From a virus, in the IMG/VR virus record IMGVR_UViG_3300010160_000065, positions 1 through 49,981 of that record: DNA of 49,981 nucleotides; one strand, given 5' to 3'. This document shows positions 1 to 7,716 of this stretch, one piece after another (position 1 is the first letter of the stretch; every line of letters starts with the position of its first letter). The notes beneath the pieces are model-generated. The model was not told the DNA's origin. It saw only the letters and a program-made list of their open reading frames with translations, and did not search any database. A program made the position numbers and the translations under genes.

Positions 1-309
1 ATAAAAGAAATTCCAGTAAACAAATATTTGAATTTAATCAGAAAAGCAACGCCAGCAGACTTAAAATTGCGTAAGAAGTATATGAAGAAGCAAGGTGTGG
101 CGGAGGCAACACCAAAAAAACTCAAGACAGGACCGGCCGCACATTTTACTCCTAAAGATAAACATGTTAAAGTAGGGCAGTTTGTAGGCGGTATGGAAGA
201 AAGTAAAAGTGTTAATTGCATCCCATTAAGCGAGCATGTCGAAAATATCATGGGCGCACTTATCAATAAGATCATAGTAAATGAAGCAATACAGAATAAC
301 CGCAAATGA
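1..309 (+). CDS. Hypothetical protein, 5' truncated by window edge
   Basis: Reading frame 1 is open from the first base, so this is the C-terminal part (about 102 residues) of a longer gene; the in-frame TTG at 28 has no ribosome site and is unlikely to be a start. The product is basic and lysine-rich, with a GVAEATPKK segment near the middle and a predicted helical end containing ENIMGALINKIIVNEA. I do not recognise a fold. The VAE tripeptide recurs in the 443-residue protein at 1367-2698, which suggests membership of the same family of modular phage head or DNA-associated proteins; this is inference. It overlaps the next gene by 29 bases. Confidence 0.6.
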   Translation: MKEIPVNKYLNLIRKATPADLKLRKKYMKKQGVAEATPKKLKTGPAAHFTPKDKHVKVGQFVGGMEESKSVNCIPLSEHVENIMGALINKIIVNEAIQNNRK

Positions 310-541
310 TATCGTGCCAAGTAGCGACGACGATTGTTATCTTGCCCCAGAAGATCCTATACATGAACTAAAAGCCGCGGCTATGATGGGCGGGCTAGGA
401 GCGGCTGAAAGACTAGCAGATTATAGAGCTACACTAAGGCAACCTGTAGTAGGCAGTAATAAAGGTCAACTACAGCGTGAACAAGGCATTAAATCAGGGA
501 CCGAAGAATGGTTTCAACTTTGGTTTGGGAAGAATAAATAA
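281..541 (+). CDS. Hypothetical small protein (86 aa)
   Basis: Starts at ATG 281 inside the end of the preceding gene, and translational coupling is likely because no strong Shine-Dalgarno is visible. The N-terminal third is acidic (SSDDD, APEDP). The middle is an alanine/glycine-rich helix around ELKAAAMMGGLGAAERLADY, and the C-terminus is aromatic (EEWFQLWFG). No known domain is recognised. Position and size fit the small structural or DNA-associated genes found in marine T4-like phages. Confidence 0.6.
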   Translation: MKQYRITANDIVPSSDDDCYLAPEDPIHELKAAAMMGGLGAAERLADYRATLRQPVVGSNKGQLQREQGIKSGTEEWFQLWFGKNK

Positions 542-562
542 TATATCATATTGGGATTACAA

Positions 563-1003
563 ATGGAACAATTACAACAGTTTGCTAAAATTGCTTTTGC
601 CAGCACCTATAGTTTTGCACTAAAGGCGCAGAATTTCCATTGGAACGTAGAAGGATCAGATTTTTTAGAACATCATCAATTGTTTGAAATCATCTATAAC
701 GAAGTGTATGGTGTAGTCGATGATTTTGCAGAAAACATTCGTAAACTAGAAACTTATACTCCTGCAAGTTTAAGTCGTTTCAACATGCTGTCCAAGATTG
801 AAGATGAGACACAAATCTTACTTCCCCAAGAAATGTTAAGAGAACTATTAATGGACAATGAAAAAATGATCATTATCCTAAAGAAAACATACGATGCGGC
901 CGAAGCCGCTGGCAAGCACGGGTTTAGTAATTTCCTAGCAGAGCGTATGGACAATCACGAAAAACATGGTTGGTTCCTACGTGCTAGCCTAAAGGGTAAC
1001 TAA
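563..1003 (+). CDS. dps: Dps-like ferritin, DNA-protecting protein
   Basis: A 146-residue four-helix ferritin-like protein of the Dps family, slightly shorter than the usual 155-170. Dps proteins form dodecamers that oxidise and store iron and shield DNA from oxidative damage. The inter-subunit ferroxidase ligands are visible with exact family spacing: H26 (NFHWNVEG), H38, D53 and E57, that is +12, +15 and +4. ATG 563 is preferred over the in-frame TTG 551 because family homology begins just after it (MEQLQQFAKIAFAS). The gene ends TAATG, overlapping the next start. Either packaging with virion DNA or protection of replicating DNA is possible; the sequence cannot decide. Confidence 0.88.
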   Translation: MEQLQQFAKIAFASTYSFALKAQNFHWNVEGSDFLEHHQLFEIIYNEVYGVVDDFAENIRKLETYTPASLSRFNMLSKIEDETQILLPQEMLRELLMDNEKMIIILKKTYDAAEAAGKHGFSNFLAERMDNHEKHGWFLRASLKGN

Positions 1004-1374
1004 TGAGAGCTCGAGAATTTATTCTAGAATCAGATGGTAAAATGCCTGATCATTTAAATCAGGCACATCAAGGTTCCGTGCGAATGCGAGACATCGGCGG
1101 ATACGATCGTACCTATCATTTGAACAGAATCTGGATGGCCACTGCCATGGCCGATGGAACAAGTAAAAAGGCTGTGGACATGGACAGTGCCAGCTTTGTG
1201 GAAAAATATAACGTAGCATTTCCCTATACTGATATCGAACACATGATGGTCATGCAGGCTATTGCTACTATTCCAACTGACAGCAAAGAATTGGCCAAAC
1301 GCGGAAAAAGCGAGGAGCCTAAAGATACATATACAGTTAGCCCTGTAGCAAATTGGATGAAAAAACATGACTAA
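1003..1374 (+). CDS. Hypothetical protein with capsid-targeting-like N-terminus
   Basis: A 123-residue protein starting MRAREFILES. That N-terminus resembles the roughly ten-residue capsid-targeting peptides of T4 internal proteins (MKTYQEFIAE type), and ILE at residues 7-9 fits the (L/I)xE site cut by the T4 prohead protease. The rest is soluble: a TYHLNRIWMATAMADG segment, a YTDIEHMMVMQAI helix and a C-terminal SPVANWMKKHD. No catalytic motif is evident. The start overlaps the dps stop (TAATG) and the 3' end overlaps the next gene by 8 bases. A processed internal head protein is an inference. Confidence 0.65.
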   Translation: MRAREFILESDGKMPDHLNQAHQGSVRMRDIGGYDRTYHLNRIWMATAMADGTSKKAVDMDSASFVEKYNVAFPYTDIEHMMVMQAIATIPTDSKELAKRGKSEEPKDTYTVSPVANWMKKHD

Positions 1375-2698
1375 TGAATTTAAGAAAATTTCCAAGAAAG
1401 ATGAAACTAGATATGTCTTAGAAGACGCATCTTCAACTACCAGCGCATCTGTTGCATCAACGGATACTCCGTTGGGCGGAATGCAGAGGCGAACATCGGA
1501 CAATATCTTAGCACAGGAAGCAGACAAAAAGAAAGTACCTGCTACTAAGCCAAGAAACTTTGTTGCTAAGAATGCCAAGATGGGTGGCGCTGGTCAGCAC
1601 AAAGATAAAAAGAAAGCCCAAAAACAGGGCGATGTAAAACATAAGAAACCCCTAGCAGAGAATGTGGACAATTTAGAAATTGCTCTACAACAGGCTCGTC
1701 AGATTACCAAGATGATCAAATATGACGACACTGTCACTGACATCGTTGTAAAGATACAAGCATTGGCTGAAAAATTTAATGTCGATGCTAACGACATTAA
1801 GTATGCCATCGACGATGTATACGAAGCCAAACAAAAATTAGAATCAGTTGTTTACGGACTTGATGAAATTTTTGAAGATGCATTAAGAAATGCTCAGTAT
1901 GCGGCAGACGACGAAGCAAACTTTAATGAAGATTGGGGCAAAGGCGGATATGATACATACTCTGCTGGAAATCACGGACGTGGTGTTGCCGAAGAAGATG
2001 ATGTCCAACAAGAGCTGGGCATGGCAGGTAGCGAGTTGTATGGCATTGCTAAACATGCAAAAGAATTATTGGCTTTAATAAAACAGCACGGGCAACAGCA
2101 AGGGTTAGAAGCATGGCAACAGAGTAAAATTACCAAAGCCGCAGACTATCTAAATGCTGTACTACAAAGTCTGGACTACGATACCCACGGTGATGAGCAA
2201 GATGTGGCGGAGGAGTGGAGCAAAAAGTATAAGAGTTCAATCAATTGTAGTCATCCCAAAGGTTTTAGTCAAAAGGCACATTGTGCTGGCAAGAAGAAGC
2301 ACAATGAAAGCATGATGACAATGGAAATGGTTTGCGAAGATTGCGGCATGTGCCAAACACACGGCAACCTCAACGAGATCAAGAAGGGTCAAAAGGATGC
2401 TAATGGCTTTACTCGATGCTGGCCTGGCAAACACGCTGTAGGTACTAAGAAGGGCAAGAATGGCGGACAGGTTCGAGCCTGTGAGCCTAATGAAAGCGCA
2501 GATCCATACTTTGAATCATTAAGTAATAGCTTGGCAGAAAAACTTGATCCTAATGCACCAGTCGATGATTGGATACAAGATTTTCAAAAAGCTGATCCAA
2601 ACAAATATCATCAGTTTAAAAATAAAACACCAGAAAAAAAAACACAAATGGCTGTGGCCGCCAGCTACGGTGCTAAAAATCCCAGCAAGAAAAAATGA
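1367..2698 (+). CDS. Modular cysteine-containing phage protein (443 aa)
   Basis: A mosaic of short phage modules joined by charged linkers. The N-terminal ~100 residues are low complexity (SSTTSASVAST, lysine-rich). Residues ~100-180 are helical (NLEIALQQARQITKMI). GVAEE and DVAEE linkers follow, then three modules: SINCSHPKGFSQKAHCAGKK; a Cys pair-rich segment VCEDCGMCQTHG plus DANGFTRCWPGKHAVG...RACEPNE; and a final WIQDFQKADPNKYHQF...MAVAASYGAKNPSKKK basic tail. The cysteines could bind metal. LAE, VAE and VLE tripeptides recur and resemble prohead-protease sites. It overlaps its neighbours by 8 and 4 bases. A head-associated or DNA-binding role is inferred; no enzyme signature is visible. 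Confidence 0.7.
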   Translation: MTNEFKKISKKDETRYVLEDASSTTSASVASTDTPLGGMQRRTSDNILAQEADKKKVPATKPRNFVAKNAKMGGAGQHKDKKKAQKQGDVKHKKPLAENVDNLEIALQQARQITKMIKYDDTVTDIVVKIQALAEKFNVDANDIKYAIDDVYEAKQKLESVVYGLDEIFEDALRNAQYAADDEANFNEDWGKGGYDTYSAGNHGRGVAEEDDVQQELGMAGSELYGIAKHAKELLALIKQHGQQQGLEAWQQSKITKAADYLNAVLQSLDYDTHGDEQDVAEEWSKKYKSSINCSHPKGFSQKAHCAGKKKHNESMMTMEMVCEDCGMCQTHGNLNEIKKGQKDANGFTRCWPGKHAVGTKKGKNGGQVRACEPNESADPYFESLSNSLAEKLDPNAPVDDWIQDFQKADPNKYHQFKNKTPEKKTQMAVAASYGAKNPSKKK

Positions 2699-3204
2699 AA
2701 CTAAGAGAGTTTGAGAAAAGTGATTATGAAATACATAATCGTCCTAAGTTGGATCGCATCCTTCTCGAACTTTGCCATCAAGTAATTAAAGGAAAACAAG
2801 ATGATCCGATAAAATACGGGATGGTTGCGGCCTGTGTCTTAGACCCCAAAAACCGCAAAGTCCTCAGTCTTAACGAGGCGGCCGAGGACGGAACTAGACG
2901 CCACGCAGAAAGAGTTGCAATAGATAGGTACATCGAGCGATACGGTGACATACCTGAAGGCAGTATCATTTTGACTACGCTAAGTCCTTGCAACGAGAAT
3001 GGCACAGAAATGGCCGCGGGAAGATACGGCGAAAGTTGTACTGATTTAATAAACGCCAGCACCGTACGAAAGGTGTATTGTGGATATACAGATCCAAGCC
3101 AAAGCAATGATCATGCTAGATACACGTTAGAAGAAACTGGCAATCAAAAAATACAAGACCTCTGCAAAAAATTTGCTGATACCTTTTTGGACAAATTAGA
3201 TTGA
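2695..3204 (+). CDS. RibD/cytidine-deaminase-fold zinc deaminase
   Basis: A 169-residue member of the zinc deaminase superfamily. The zinc-binding and proton-shuttle motif is RRHAERVAI (H-A-E). The second zinc motif is SPCNENG followed 13 residues later by GESC, a long gap between the two cysteines like the PCSHxGRTPPC arrangement in the deaminase domain of riboflavin protein RibD. VYCGYTDPSQS corresponds to the RibD post-motif strand. The substrate is unknown; pyrimidine or modified-nucleotide deamination is plausible. The N-terminus MKLREFEKSD resembles that of the gene at 1003 (MRAREF) and contains LRE, a possible protease site. The start forms ATGA with the previous stop, and the stop TGA lies inside the next promoter's -35 box. 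Confidence 0.75.
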   Translation: MKLREFEKSDYEIHNRPKLDRILLELCHQVIKGKQDDPIKYGMVAACVLDPKNRKVLSLNEAAEDGTRRHAERVAIDRYIERYGDIPEGSIILTTLSPCNENGTEMAAGRYGESCTDLINASTVRKVYCGYTDPSQSNDHARYTLEETGNQKIQDLCKKFADTFLDKLD

Positions 3205-3229
3205 CCTAAATATTTCTAGAGTGTATACT
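3201..3229 (+). promoter_or_regulatory. Sigma70-type promoter for dsbA-like gene
   Basis: TTGACC at 3201-3206, a 17-base spacer and TATACT at 3224-3229, close to the sigma70 consensus. The -35 box contains the TGA stop of the upstream deaminase. The spacer holds CCTAAATATTT and the start region holds ACTAGTAC, both shared with the queE promoter. An AGGAG Shine-Dalgarno follows at 3238-3242. Confidence 0.85.
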
Positions 3230-3249
3230 AGTACATTAGGAGATATAAC

Positions 3250-3519
3250 ATGGGTAAAGCATTTGGTGCGCCTGAGCAGGCCAAAATCAAACAGATCATT
3301 GCAGAAGGTTGTACCGTTATGCAAGAGATCCAAGACCTCACCGAAGGTCTAAACGAAACAATCAAAGCAGTAGCAGAAGAACTAGAAGTTAAACCTAGCG
3401 TAATTCGCAAGGCAATTAAAATTGCACAAAAAGATACATGGGATCAAGTGTTCCGCGAATTTGACGATCTTGAAACTATTGTGGATATCAGCGGTCACGC
3501 AAATCGTCGTGAAGATTAA
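3250..3519 (+). CDS. dsbA: DsbA-like dsDNA-binding protein
   Basis: An 89-residue, strongly helical, charged protein, the same length as T4 DsbA. T4 DsbA is a small double-stranded DNA-binding protein that binds near late promoters and modulates transcription. The visible pattern is an N-terminal helix (KIKQIIAEGCTVMQEIQ), a turn, then EELEVKPSVIRKAIKIAQ resembling a helix-turn-helix, and an acidic tail (REFDDLETIVD). It has its own strong promoter and an AGGAG ribosome site 7 bases before ATG 3250. The stop overlaps the next ATG (TAATG). Identification rests on size, composition and the LEVKPSVIRKAI region rather than a signature motif. Confidence 0.6.
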   Translation: MGKAFGAPEQAKIKQIIAEGCTVMQEIQDLTEGLNETIKAVAEELEVKPSVIRKAIKIAQKDTWDQVFREFDDLETIVDISGHANRRED

Positions 3520-3815
3520 TGAATAACATACTTGTTGGCATCGTCGATTGGATAAAAGATGACTATAAAACTTCGCCTCGTCGCTTTTTCTTGGAAGTTG
3601 TGGCTTGGGCAATATCTATCGGATGCTCGATTGTTATGGCGGTCACTGTACCTGATCCGCCTTTACTTGTACTTTATCCTATTTGGATCGTTGGTTGTAC
3701 TATCTATGCTTGGTGCGCTTATACTAGGCAATCATTTGGCATGCTGGCTAACTATGCCCTGATTGTATGCATAGATTCTGTTGGCCTAGTGCGTATGTTG
3801 GCTAAATATTTTTGA
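3519..3815 (+). CDS. Small integral membrane protein
   Basis: A 98-residue protein with about three hydrophobic transmembrane segments: residues ~25-43 (EVVAWAISIGCSIVMAV), ~48-66 (LLVLYPIWIVGCTIYAWCA) and ~74-93 (MLANYALIVCIDSVGLVRML). The N-terminal 20 residues are charged and probably cytoplasmic. The start overlaps the dsbA-like stop by one base, so it is co-translated from the same promoter. Function is unknown; early phage membrane proteins of this type often act in superinfection exclusion or host takeover, but nothing here shows that. Confidence 0.7.
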   Translation: MNNILVGIVDWIKDDYKTSPRRFFLEVVAWAISIGCSIVMAVTVPDPPLLVLYPIWIVGCTIYAWCAYTRQSFGMLANYALIVCIDSVGLVRMLAKYF

Positions 3816-3852
3816 GAACAGTTGGGTCAGCTATAAATGACCAAGCAGGTAT

Positions 3853-3876
3853 TTGTCTGCCAGAAAAGACAAGGAG
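3853..3876 (+). promoter_or_regulatory. RNA hairpin abutting the polymerase ribosome site (candidate gp43 operator)
   Basis: TTGTCT (3853-3858) pairs perfectly with AGACAA (3867-3872), leaving an 8-base loop GCCAGAAA. The 3' arm merges with the AGGAG Shine-Dalgarno (3872-3876), and ATG follows at 3883. T4 and RB69 gp43 repress their own translation by binding an mRNA hairpin with an 8-base loop at this position. The loop sequence differs from T4. The upstream TATAAATG at 3832-3839 is only a weak promoter candidate. Confidence 0.6.
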
Positions 3877-3882
3877 AAAAAT

Positions 3883-6552
3883 ATGAGTTATGTTGATGCG
3901 ATCTGGGATCGCGAAAAAGATATCGTTCGTGTGGTTGAACGAGATTCAAAAAAGGGCAGGACCTATTACGACTATCCTGCCAAGTATTTGTTTTACTATC
4001 CTGATCAAAAAGGAAAATACAAATCAATCTTTGGACAAAATCTTAGCAAAGTCACTGCTAAGAATTGGAAAGAGTTTGCCAAAGAACAAAAAATTCACAG
4101 CAGTCACAAATTATATGAAAGTGACATCAACCCTGTGTTTAGATGCTTAGAAGAAAATTATCTAGGCAAAGAACCCCCAAAACTTAATGTAGCCTTTTTC
4201 GATATTGAGGTGGACTTCGATCCAGAACGTGGATATGCAAGTCCGGATGATGCGTTCATGCCAATTACTGCTATTGCAATTCATTTGCAGTGGTTAGATA
4301 CACTGTTATGCTTGGCTGTTCCGCCTAAAACATTGACCATGGAACAGGCCACTGATCAGGTCAAAGAATTTCCCAATACTATTCTGTTTGAAACTGAGCA
4401 CGAAATGCTAGATGCGTTTCTTGATCTTATACAAGATGCAGATGTACTAAGTGGTTGGAATTCAGAGGGCTTTGATATTCCATATACTGTTAATCGTGTT
4501 ATTAAAGTATTGAGCAAAGAAGATACTCGCAGATTCTGTTTGTGGGATCAACTGCCCAAGAAAAGAGAATATGAAAAATACGGCAAGGCCGCTGTTACTT
4601 ACGATCTTATTGGTAGGGTACACCTTGACAGTCTTGAACTTTACAGGAAATACACTTATGAAGAAAGACACACCTATAGATTGGATGCAATCGGGGAAAT
4701 GGAAGTTGGAGAAAGTAAAACAGTCTACGAAGGAACTTTGGACCAACTCTACAACAATGACTTCCGAAAGTTTATCGAATACAACAGACAAGACTGTGCG
4801 CTCCTTGACAAGCTCGACAAGAAGCTCAAGTTCTTGGATCTAGCCAACACTATCGCCCATGAGAATACTGTATTGTTACAGACCACTATGGGCGCCGTGG
4901 CAGTTACAGAACAGGCTATCGTTAATGAAGCCCACCATCGAGGATTAATAGTTCCCAGTCGACCTAAGCGTGACGACGATATTAGCAATCAGGCCGCGGG
5001 TGCTTATGTTGCATATCCTAAAAAAGGACTACACGAATGGATTGGGTCAATGGACATTAACAGTCTTTATCCTTCTGTGATTAGAGCATTAAACATGGGA
5101 CCGGAGACTATCGTTGGACAATTACGTCAAGATTACACCAAAACTGAGATCGAAGAAAAGATTGCCAAAGGATCTAGTTTTGCGGCGGCATGGGAAGGTA
5201 AATTTGGTAGCAATGAATACGAACTGGTAATGTCACAAGATCGAGCCCATGAAATTATCATCGACTGGGAAAACGGTGAAACTGACATCATGAGTGGTGC
5301 TCAAATTTATGAGATGATTTACGAAAGTAACCGTCCGTGGATGTTGAGTGCAAATGGAACAATCTTTACACACGATGTAGAGGGTGTTATTCCTGGACTG
5401 TTAAAACGTTGGTATGCTGAACGTAAAGAGATGCAGGCCAAATTAAAAGATGCAATTAAAGCGGAGAATAAAATTGAAGAAGAATACTGGGACAAACGAC
5501 AGCTCGTCAAAAAAATTAATCTTAATAGCCTTTACGGTGCTATTCTCAACGCTGGGTGTCGTTTCTTTGATAATCGTATCGGGCAGTCAACCACCCTTAC
5601 AGGCCGAGCAATTGCCCGCCATATGGCCTCAAAAATAAATGAAGTCGTAACAGGCGAATATGATCATTTAGGCAAGAGCATTATTTACGGTGACACAGAC
5701 TCTGCATATTTCAGTGCGTATAACAGCCTAAAAAATGAAATTAACAAAGGTCAGATCCCATGGGACAAAGATACAGTGGTTAAATTGTATGACACTGTGG
5801 CGGCCGAGGTTAATGGTACATTCCCTCAGTTTATGTTAGATGCATTCCACTGCCCTAAATCACGTGGAGAAGTTATTAAAGCAGGACGTGAGATTGTGGC
5901 TATCAAAGGTTTGTTTATTACTAAGAAACGTTATGCCGTGTTATACTACGACAAAGAAGGTAAACGTAGCGACATCGAAGGCAAGCCGGGCAAGATTAAA
6001 GCCATGGGCTTGGATTTGAAACGCAGTGATACTCCAGAATTTATGCAGAAATTCTTAGAAGAAGTTCTCACTAAAGTTCTTAATGGAAGTCGGGAAGCAG
6101 AAATTCTTGACATGATTACGGAGTTTAGAACAGAATTCAAAGCTAGGCCAGGATGGGAAAAAGGTAGTCCAAAACGTGCCAACAACATCACAGACTATCA
6201 GGCCAAGGAAGCCAAAGCCGGTAAGGCCAATATGCCAGGGCATGTACGTGCCAGCATCAACTGGAATACATTGCGTAGAATGAATGGTGACAAATATTCT
6301 ATGCAAATTGTAGACGGGATGAAGGTAATTGTATGTAAAGTTAAATCTAATCCATTAGGTTATACATCAATTGCTTACCCTGTAGACGAACTGAGGTTGC
6401 CTAAGTGGTTCCAAGAATTGCCATTTGACCATGCAGAGATGGAAATGACTATTATTAATAATAAATTGGAAAACCTTATAGGAGTTCTAGAGTGGGATTT
6501 AGATTCGACCACTCAGACCAACACCTTCAATAATTTATTCACCTTTGAATAA
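3883..6552 (+). CDS. 43: T4-type family B DNA polymerase (gp43)
   Basis: The replicative DNA polymerase with 3'-5' proofreading, 889 residues (T4 gp43 is 898). Exonuclease motifs: FFDIEV (D107, E109), GWNSEGFDIPY, and YNRQDCALLDK. Polymerase motifs: A, SMDINSLYPSVIRAL; B, KKINLNSLYGAILNAG; C, YGDTDSAYF with D604 and D606. The C-terminus ends NTFNNLFTFE; in T4/RB69 the last residues of gp43 dock on the sliding clamp, and RB69 ends in a similar FDMFDF-type tail. ATG 3883 has a perfect AGGAG six bases upstream, whereas the in-frame start at 3853 lies within the leader hairpin. The clamp gene follows. Confidence 0.97.
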   Translation: MSYVDAIWDREKDIVRVVERDSKKGRTYYDYPAKYLFYYPDQKGKYKSIFGQNLSKVTAKNWKEFAKEQKIHSSHKLYESDINPVFRCLEENYLGKEPPKLNVAFFDIEVDFDPERGYASPDDAFMPITAIAIHLQWLDTLLCLAVPPKTLTMEQATDQVKEFPNTILFETEHEMLDAFLDLIQDADVLSGWNSEGFDIPYTVNRVIKVLSKEDTRRFCLWDQLPKKREYEKYGKAAVTYDLIGRVHLDSLELYRKYTYEERHTYRLDAIGEMEVGESKTVYEGTLDQLYNNDFRKFIEYNRQDCALLDKLDKKLKFLDLANTIAHENTVLLQTTMGAVAVTEQAIVNEAHHRGLIVPSRPKRDDDISNQAAGAYVAYPKKGLHEWIGSMDINSLYPSVIRALNMGPETIVGQLRQDYTKTEIEEKIAKGSSFAAAWEGKFGSNEYELVMSQDRAHEIIIDWENGETDIMSGAQIYEMIYESNRPWMLSANGTIFTHDVEGVIPGLLKRWYAERKEMQAKLKDAIKAENKIEEEYWDKRQLVKKINLNSLYGAILNAGCRFFDNRIGQSTTLTGRAIARHMASKINEVVTGEYDHLGKSIIYGDTDSAYFSAYNSLKNEINKGQIPWDKDTVVKLYDTVAAEVNGTFPQFMLDAFHCPKSRGEVIKAGREIVAIKGLFITKKRYAVLYYDKEGKRSDIEGKPGKIKAMGLDLKRSDTPEFMQKFLEEVLTKVLNGSREAEILDMITEFRTEFKARPGWEKGSPKRANNITDYQAKEAKAGKANMPGHVRASINWNTLRRMNGDKYSMQIVDGMKVIVCKVKSNPLGYTSIAYPVDELRLPKWFQELPFDHAEMEMTIINNKLENLIGVLEWDLDSTTQTNTFNNLFTFE

Positions 6553-6560
6553 AATATTTG

Positions 6561-6589
6561 TTGACTTATCTCAAAAATCTAAATAAAAT
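6561..6589 (+). promoter_or_regulatory. Sigma70-type promoter for clamp operon
   Basis: TTGACT (6561-6566), a 17-base spacer and TAAAAT (6584-6589), placed in the 55-base gap between the polymerase and clamp genes. The Shine-Dalgarno AAAGGAAA follows (6596-6603) before ATG 6608. Confidence 0.75.
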
Positions 6590-6607
6590 TAACAAAAGGA
6601 AATTCAC

Positions 6608-7345
6608 ATGAAAGATATTTTACAAGACATCGTTGCACATACCAACAAACTAGGATTCTTAAACATTGTTAAGATCACTGGTACCGAGAAACAAACACTG
6701 ATCGATTCTATGGCTGATGATCGAACAGTGATCATGTATGCGGAAACAACAAATCCACATCCGGATATGATCGGTACATTTGGCATGCCGCAATTAGAAA
6801 AACTACGCTATTTGCTAGACGGCAAAGAATACCAAGAAGATTCAAAGATCGAAGTAGTCACTGCCGATCGAAACGGGGAGACTATTCCAGTTGGACTACA
6901 TTTTGAAAACAAAGACGGTGACTTTAAAAACGACTACCGTTTTATGAATCAGTCAATCATTGAAGAAAAACTTAAAACTGTTAAATTCCGTGGGGCTAAA
7001 TGGGACGTAGAAATTACACCAACTGTCAGCGGCATTCAACGTTTTCAATTCCAAGCAGGTGCTAATACAGAGCACACAACATTTTTGGTAAAAACAGACG
7101 GCGATAAATTAAAATTTATTTTCGGTGATGCGGCTAGCCATGGTGGAGAATTTATATTTGCACAAGGTATCACAGGCAAACTTACCAAAGCATGGACATG
7201 GCCAGTAATGCCAGTGTTGAGTATTTTGAAAATTGCCGATAGTAATAATGCCAAGATTAGTTTTTCAAATGATCAAGGCGCAATGCAGATTGAATTAGAC
7301 AGCGGTATTGCTACTTACAAATATATTATTCCTGCACAGGCATGA
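6608..7345 (+). CDS. 45: DNA polymerase sliding clamp (gp45-like)
   Basis: A 245-residue protein, close to T4 gp45 (228), which forms a trimeric ring that tethers the polymerase and, in T4, activates late transcription. The evidence is the repeating beta-alpha-beta layout of clamp domains, position directly after gp43, and features typical of marine T4-like clamps: an N-terminal helix (MKDILQDIVAHTNKLGF), strands such as TVIMYAETTN and NAKISFSND, and a C-terminal strand TYKYIIPAQA. Sequence similarity to T4 itself is low, so the call depends partly on synteny. It has its own promoter and shares ATGA with the next gene. Confidence 0.82.
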   Translation: MKDILQDIVAHTNKLGFLNIVKITGTEKQTLIDSMADDRTVIMYAETTNPHPDMIGTFGMPQLEKLRYLLDGKEYQEDSKIEVVTADRNGETIPVGLHFENKDGDFKNDYRFMNQSIIEEKLKTVKFRGAKWDVEITPTVSGIQRFQFQAGANTEHTTFLVKTDGDKLKFIFGDAASHGGEFIFAQGITGKLTKAWTWPVMPVLSILKIADSNNAKISFSNDQGAMQIELDSGIATYKYIIPAQA

Positions 7346-7716
7346 TAAAAGGTATAAATCAGGGTGGAAAATATATTACTGTAACCGGCGGAATGCCGGG
7401 CAGTAATTATGTTAACAACTACTCTGGAGCCCAGGGCATAGGCAATATGCGATTCAATACTTCTAACCAAAATGTAGAAGTATGGGACGGAAATAATTGG
7501 ATGACTTTACAAAGTTCCTATGCTACTGTACAATTAGATGACGAAGCAATTCGTATTTTAGATTGGGCCAAGAAAGAGATGATGAAAGAAATAGAAATTA
7601 AAAGTCTTGCCAAAGATCATACTGCTATTTCCGCCGCCCAAGAAAACCTAAGACGAGCAAAAGAACAACTAGACATAACAATTATATTGAGTAAAGATGA
7701 ACAGACCACCAGTTAA
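7342..7716 (+). CDS. Hypothetical protein, beta domain plus coiled coil
   Basis: A 124-residue protein. Residues ~1-55 are beta-rich and glycine-rich, with GNMRFNTSNQNVEVWDGNNW; this WDG-type motif resembles the GDLWWDTTNNQLKLW modules in the tail fibres encoded at 24263-29157. Residues ~65-120 are a charged helix or coiled coil (EAIRILDWAKKEMMKEIEIK, AAQENLRRAKEQLD). It overlaps the clamp gene by 4 bases (ATGA) and the dpdA-like gene by 20. Function is unknown. The fibre-like motif in a replication operon is odd; it may be a small domain shared between virion and non-virion proteins. Confidence 0.65.
   Translation: MIKGINQGGKYITVTGGMPGSNYVNNYSGAQGIGNMRFNTSNQNVEVWDGNNWMTLQSSYATVQLDDEAIRILDWAKKEMMKEIEIKSLAKDHTAISAAQENLRRAKEQLDITIILSKDEQTTS

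Noticed and set aside
551-1003. TTG 551 as the dps start
   Set aside because: Adds four residues before the family start and lacks a better ribosome site than ATG 563.
1054-1578. 174-aa minus-strand ORF
   Set aside because: It lies antisense to two well-packed plus-strand genes, with no ribosome site or recognisable domain.
3832-3839. TATAAATG as a late promoter for the DNA polymerase gene
   Set aside because: The last base departs from NATAAATA and a replication gene is expected to be early. A TTGAGA box upstream has only a 14-base spacing. Left as unresolved.
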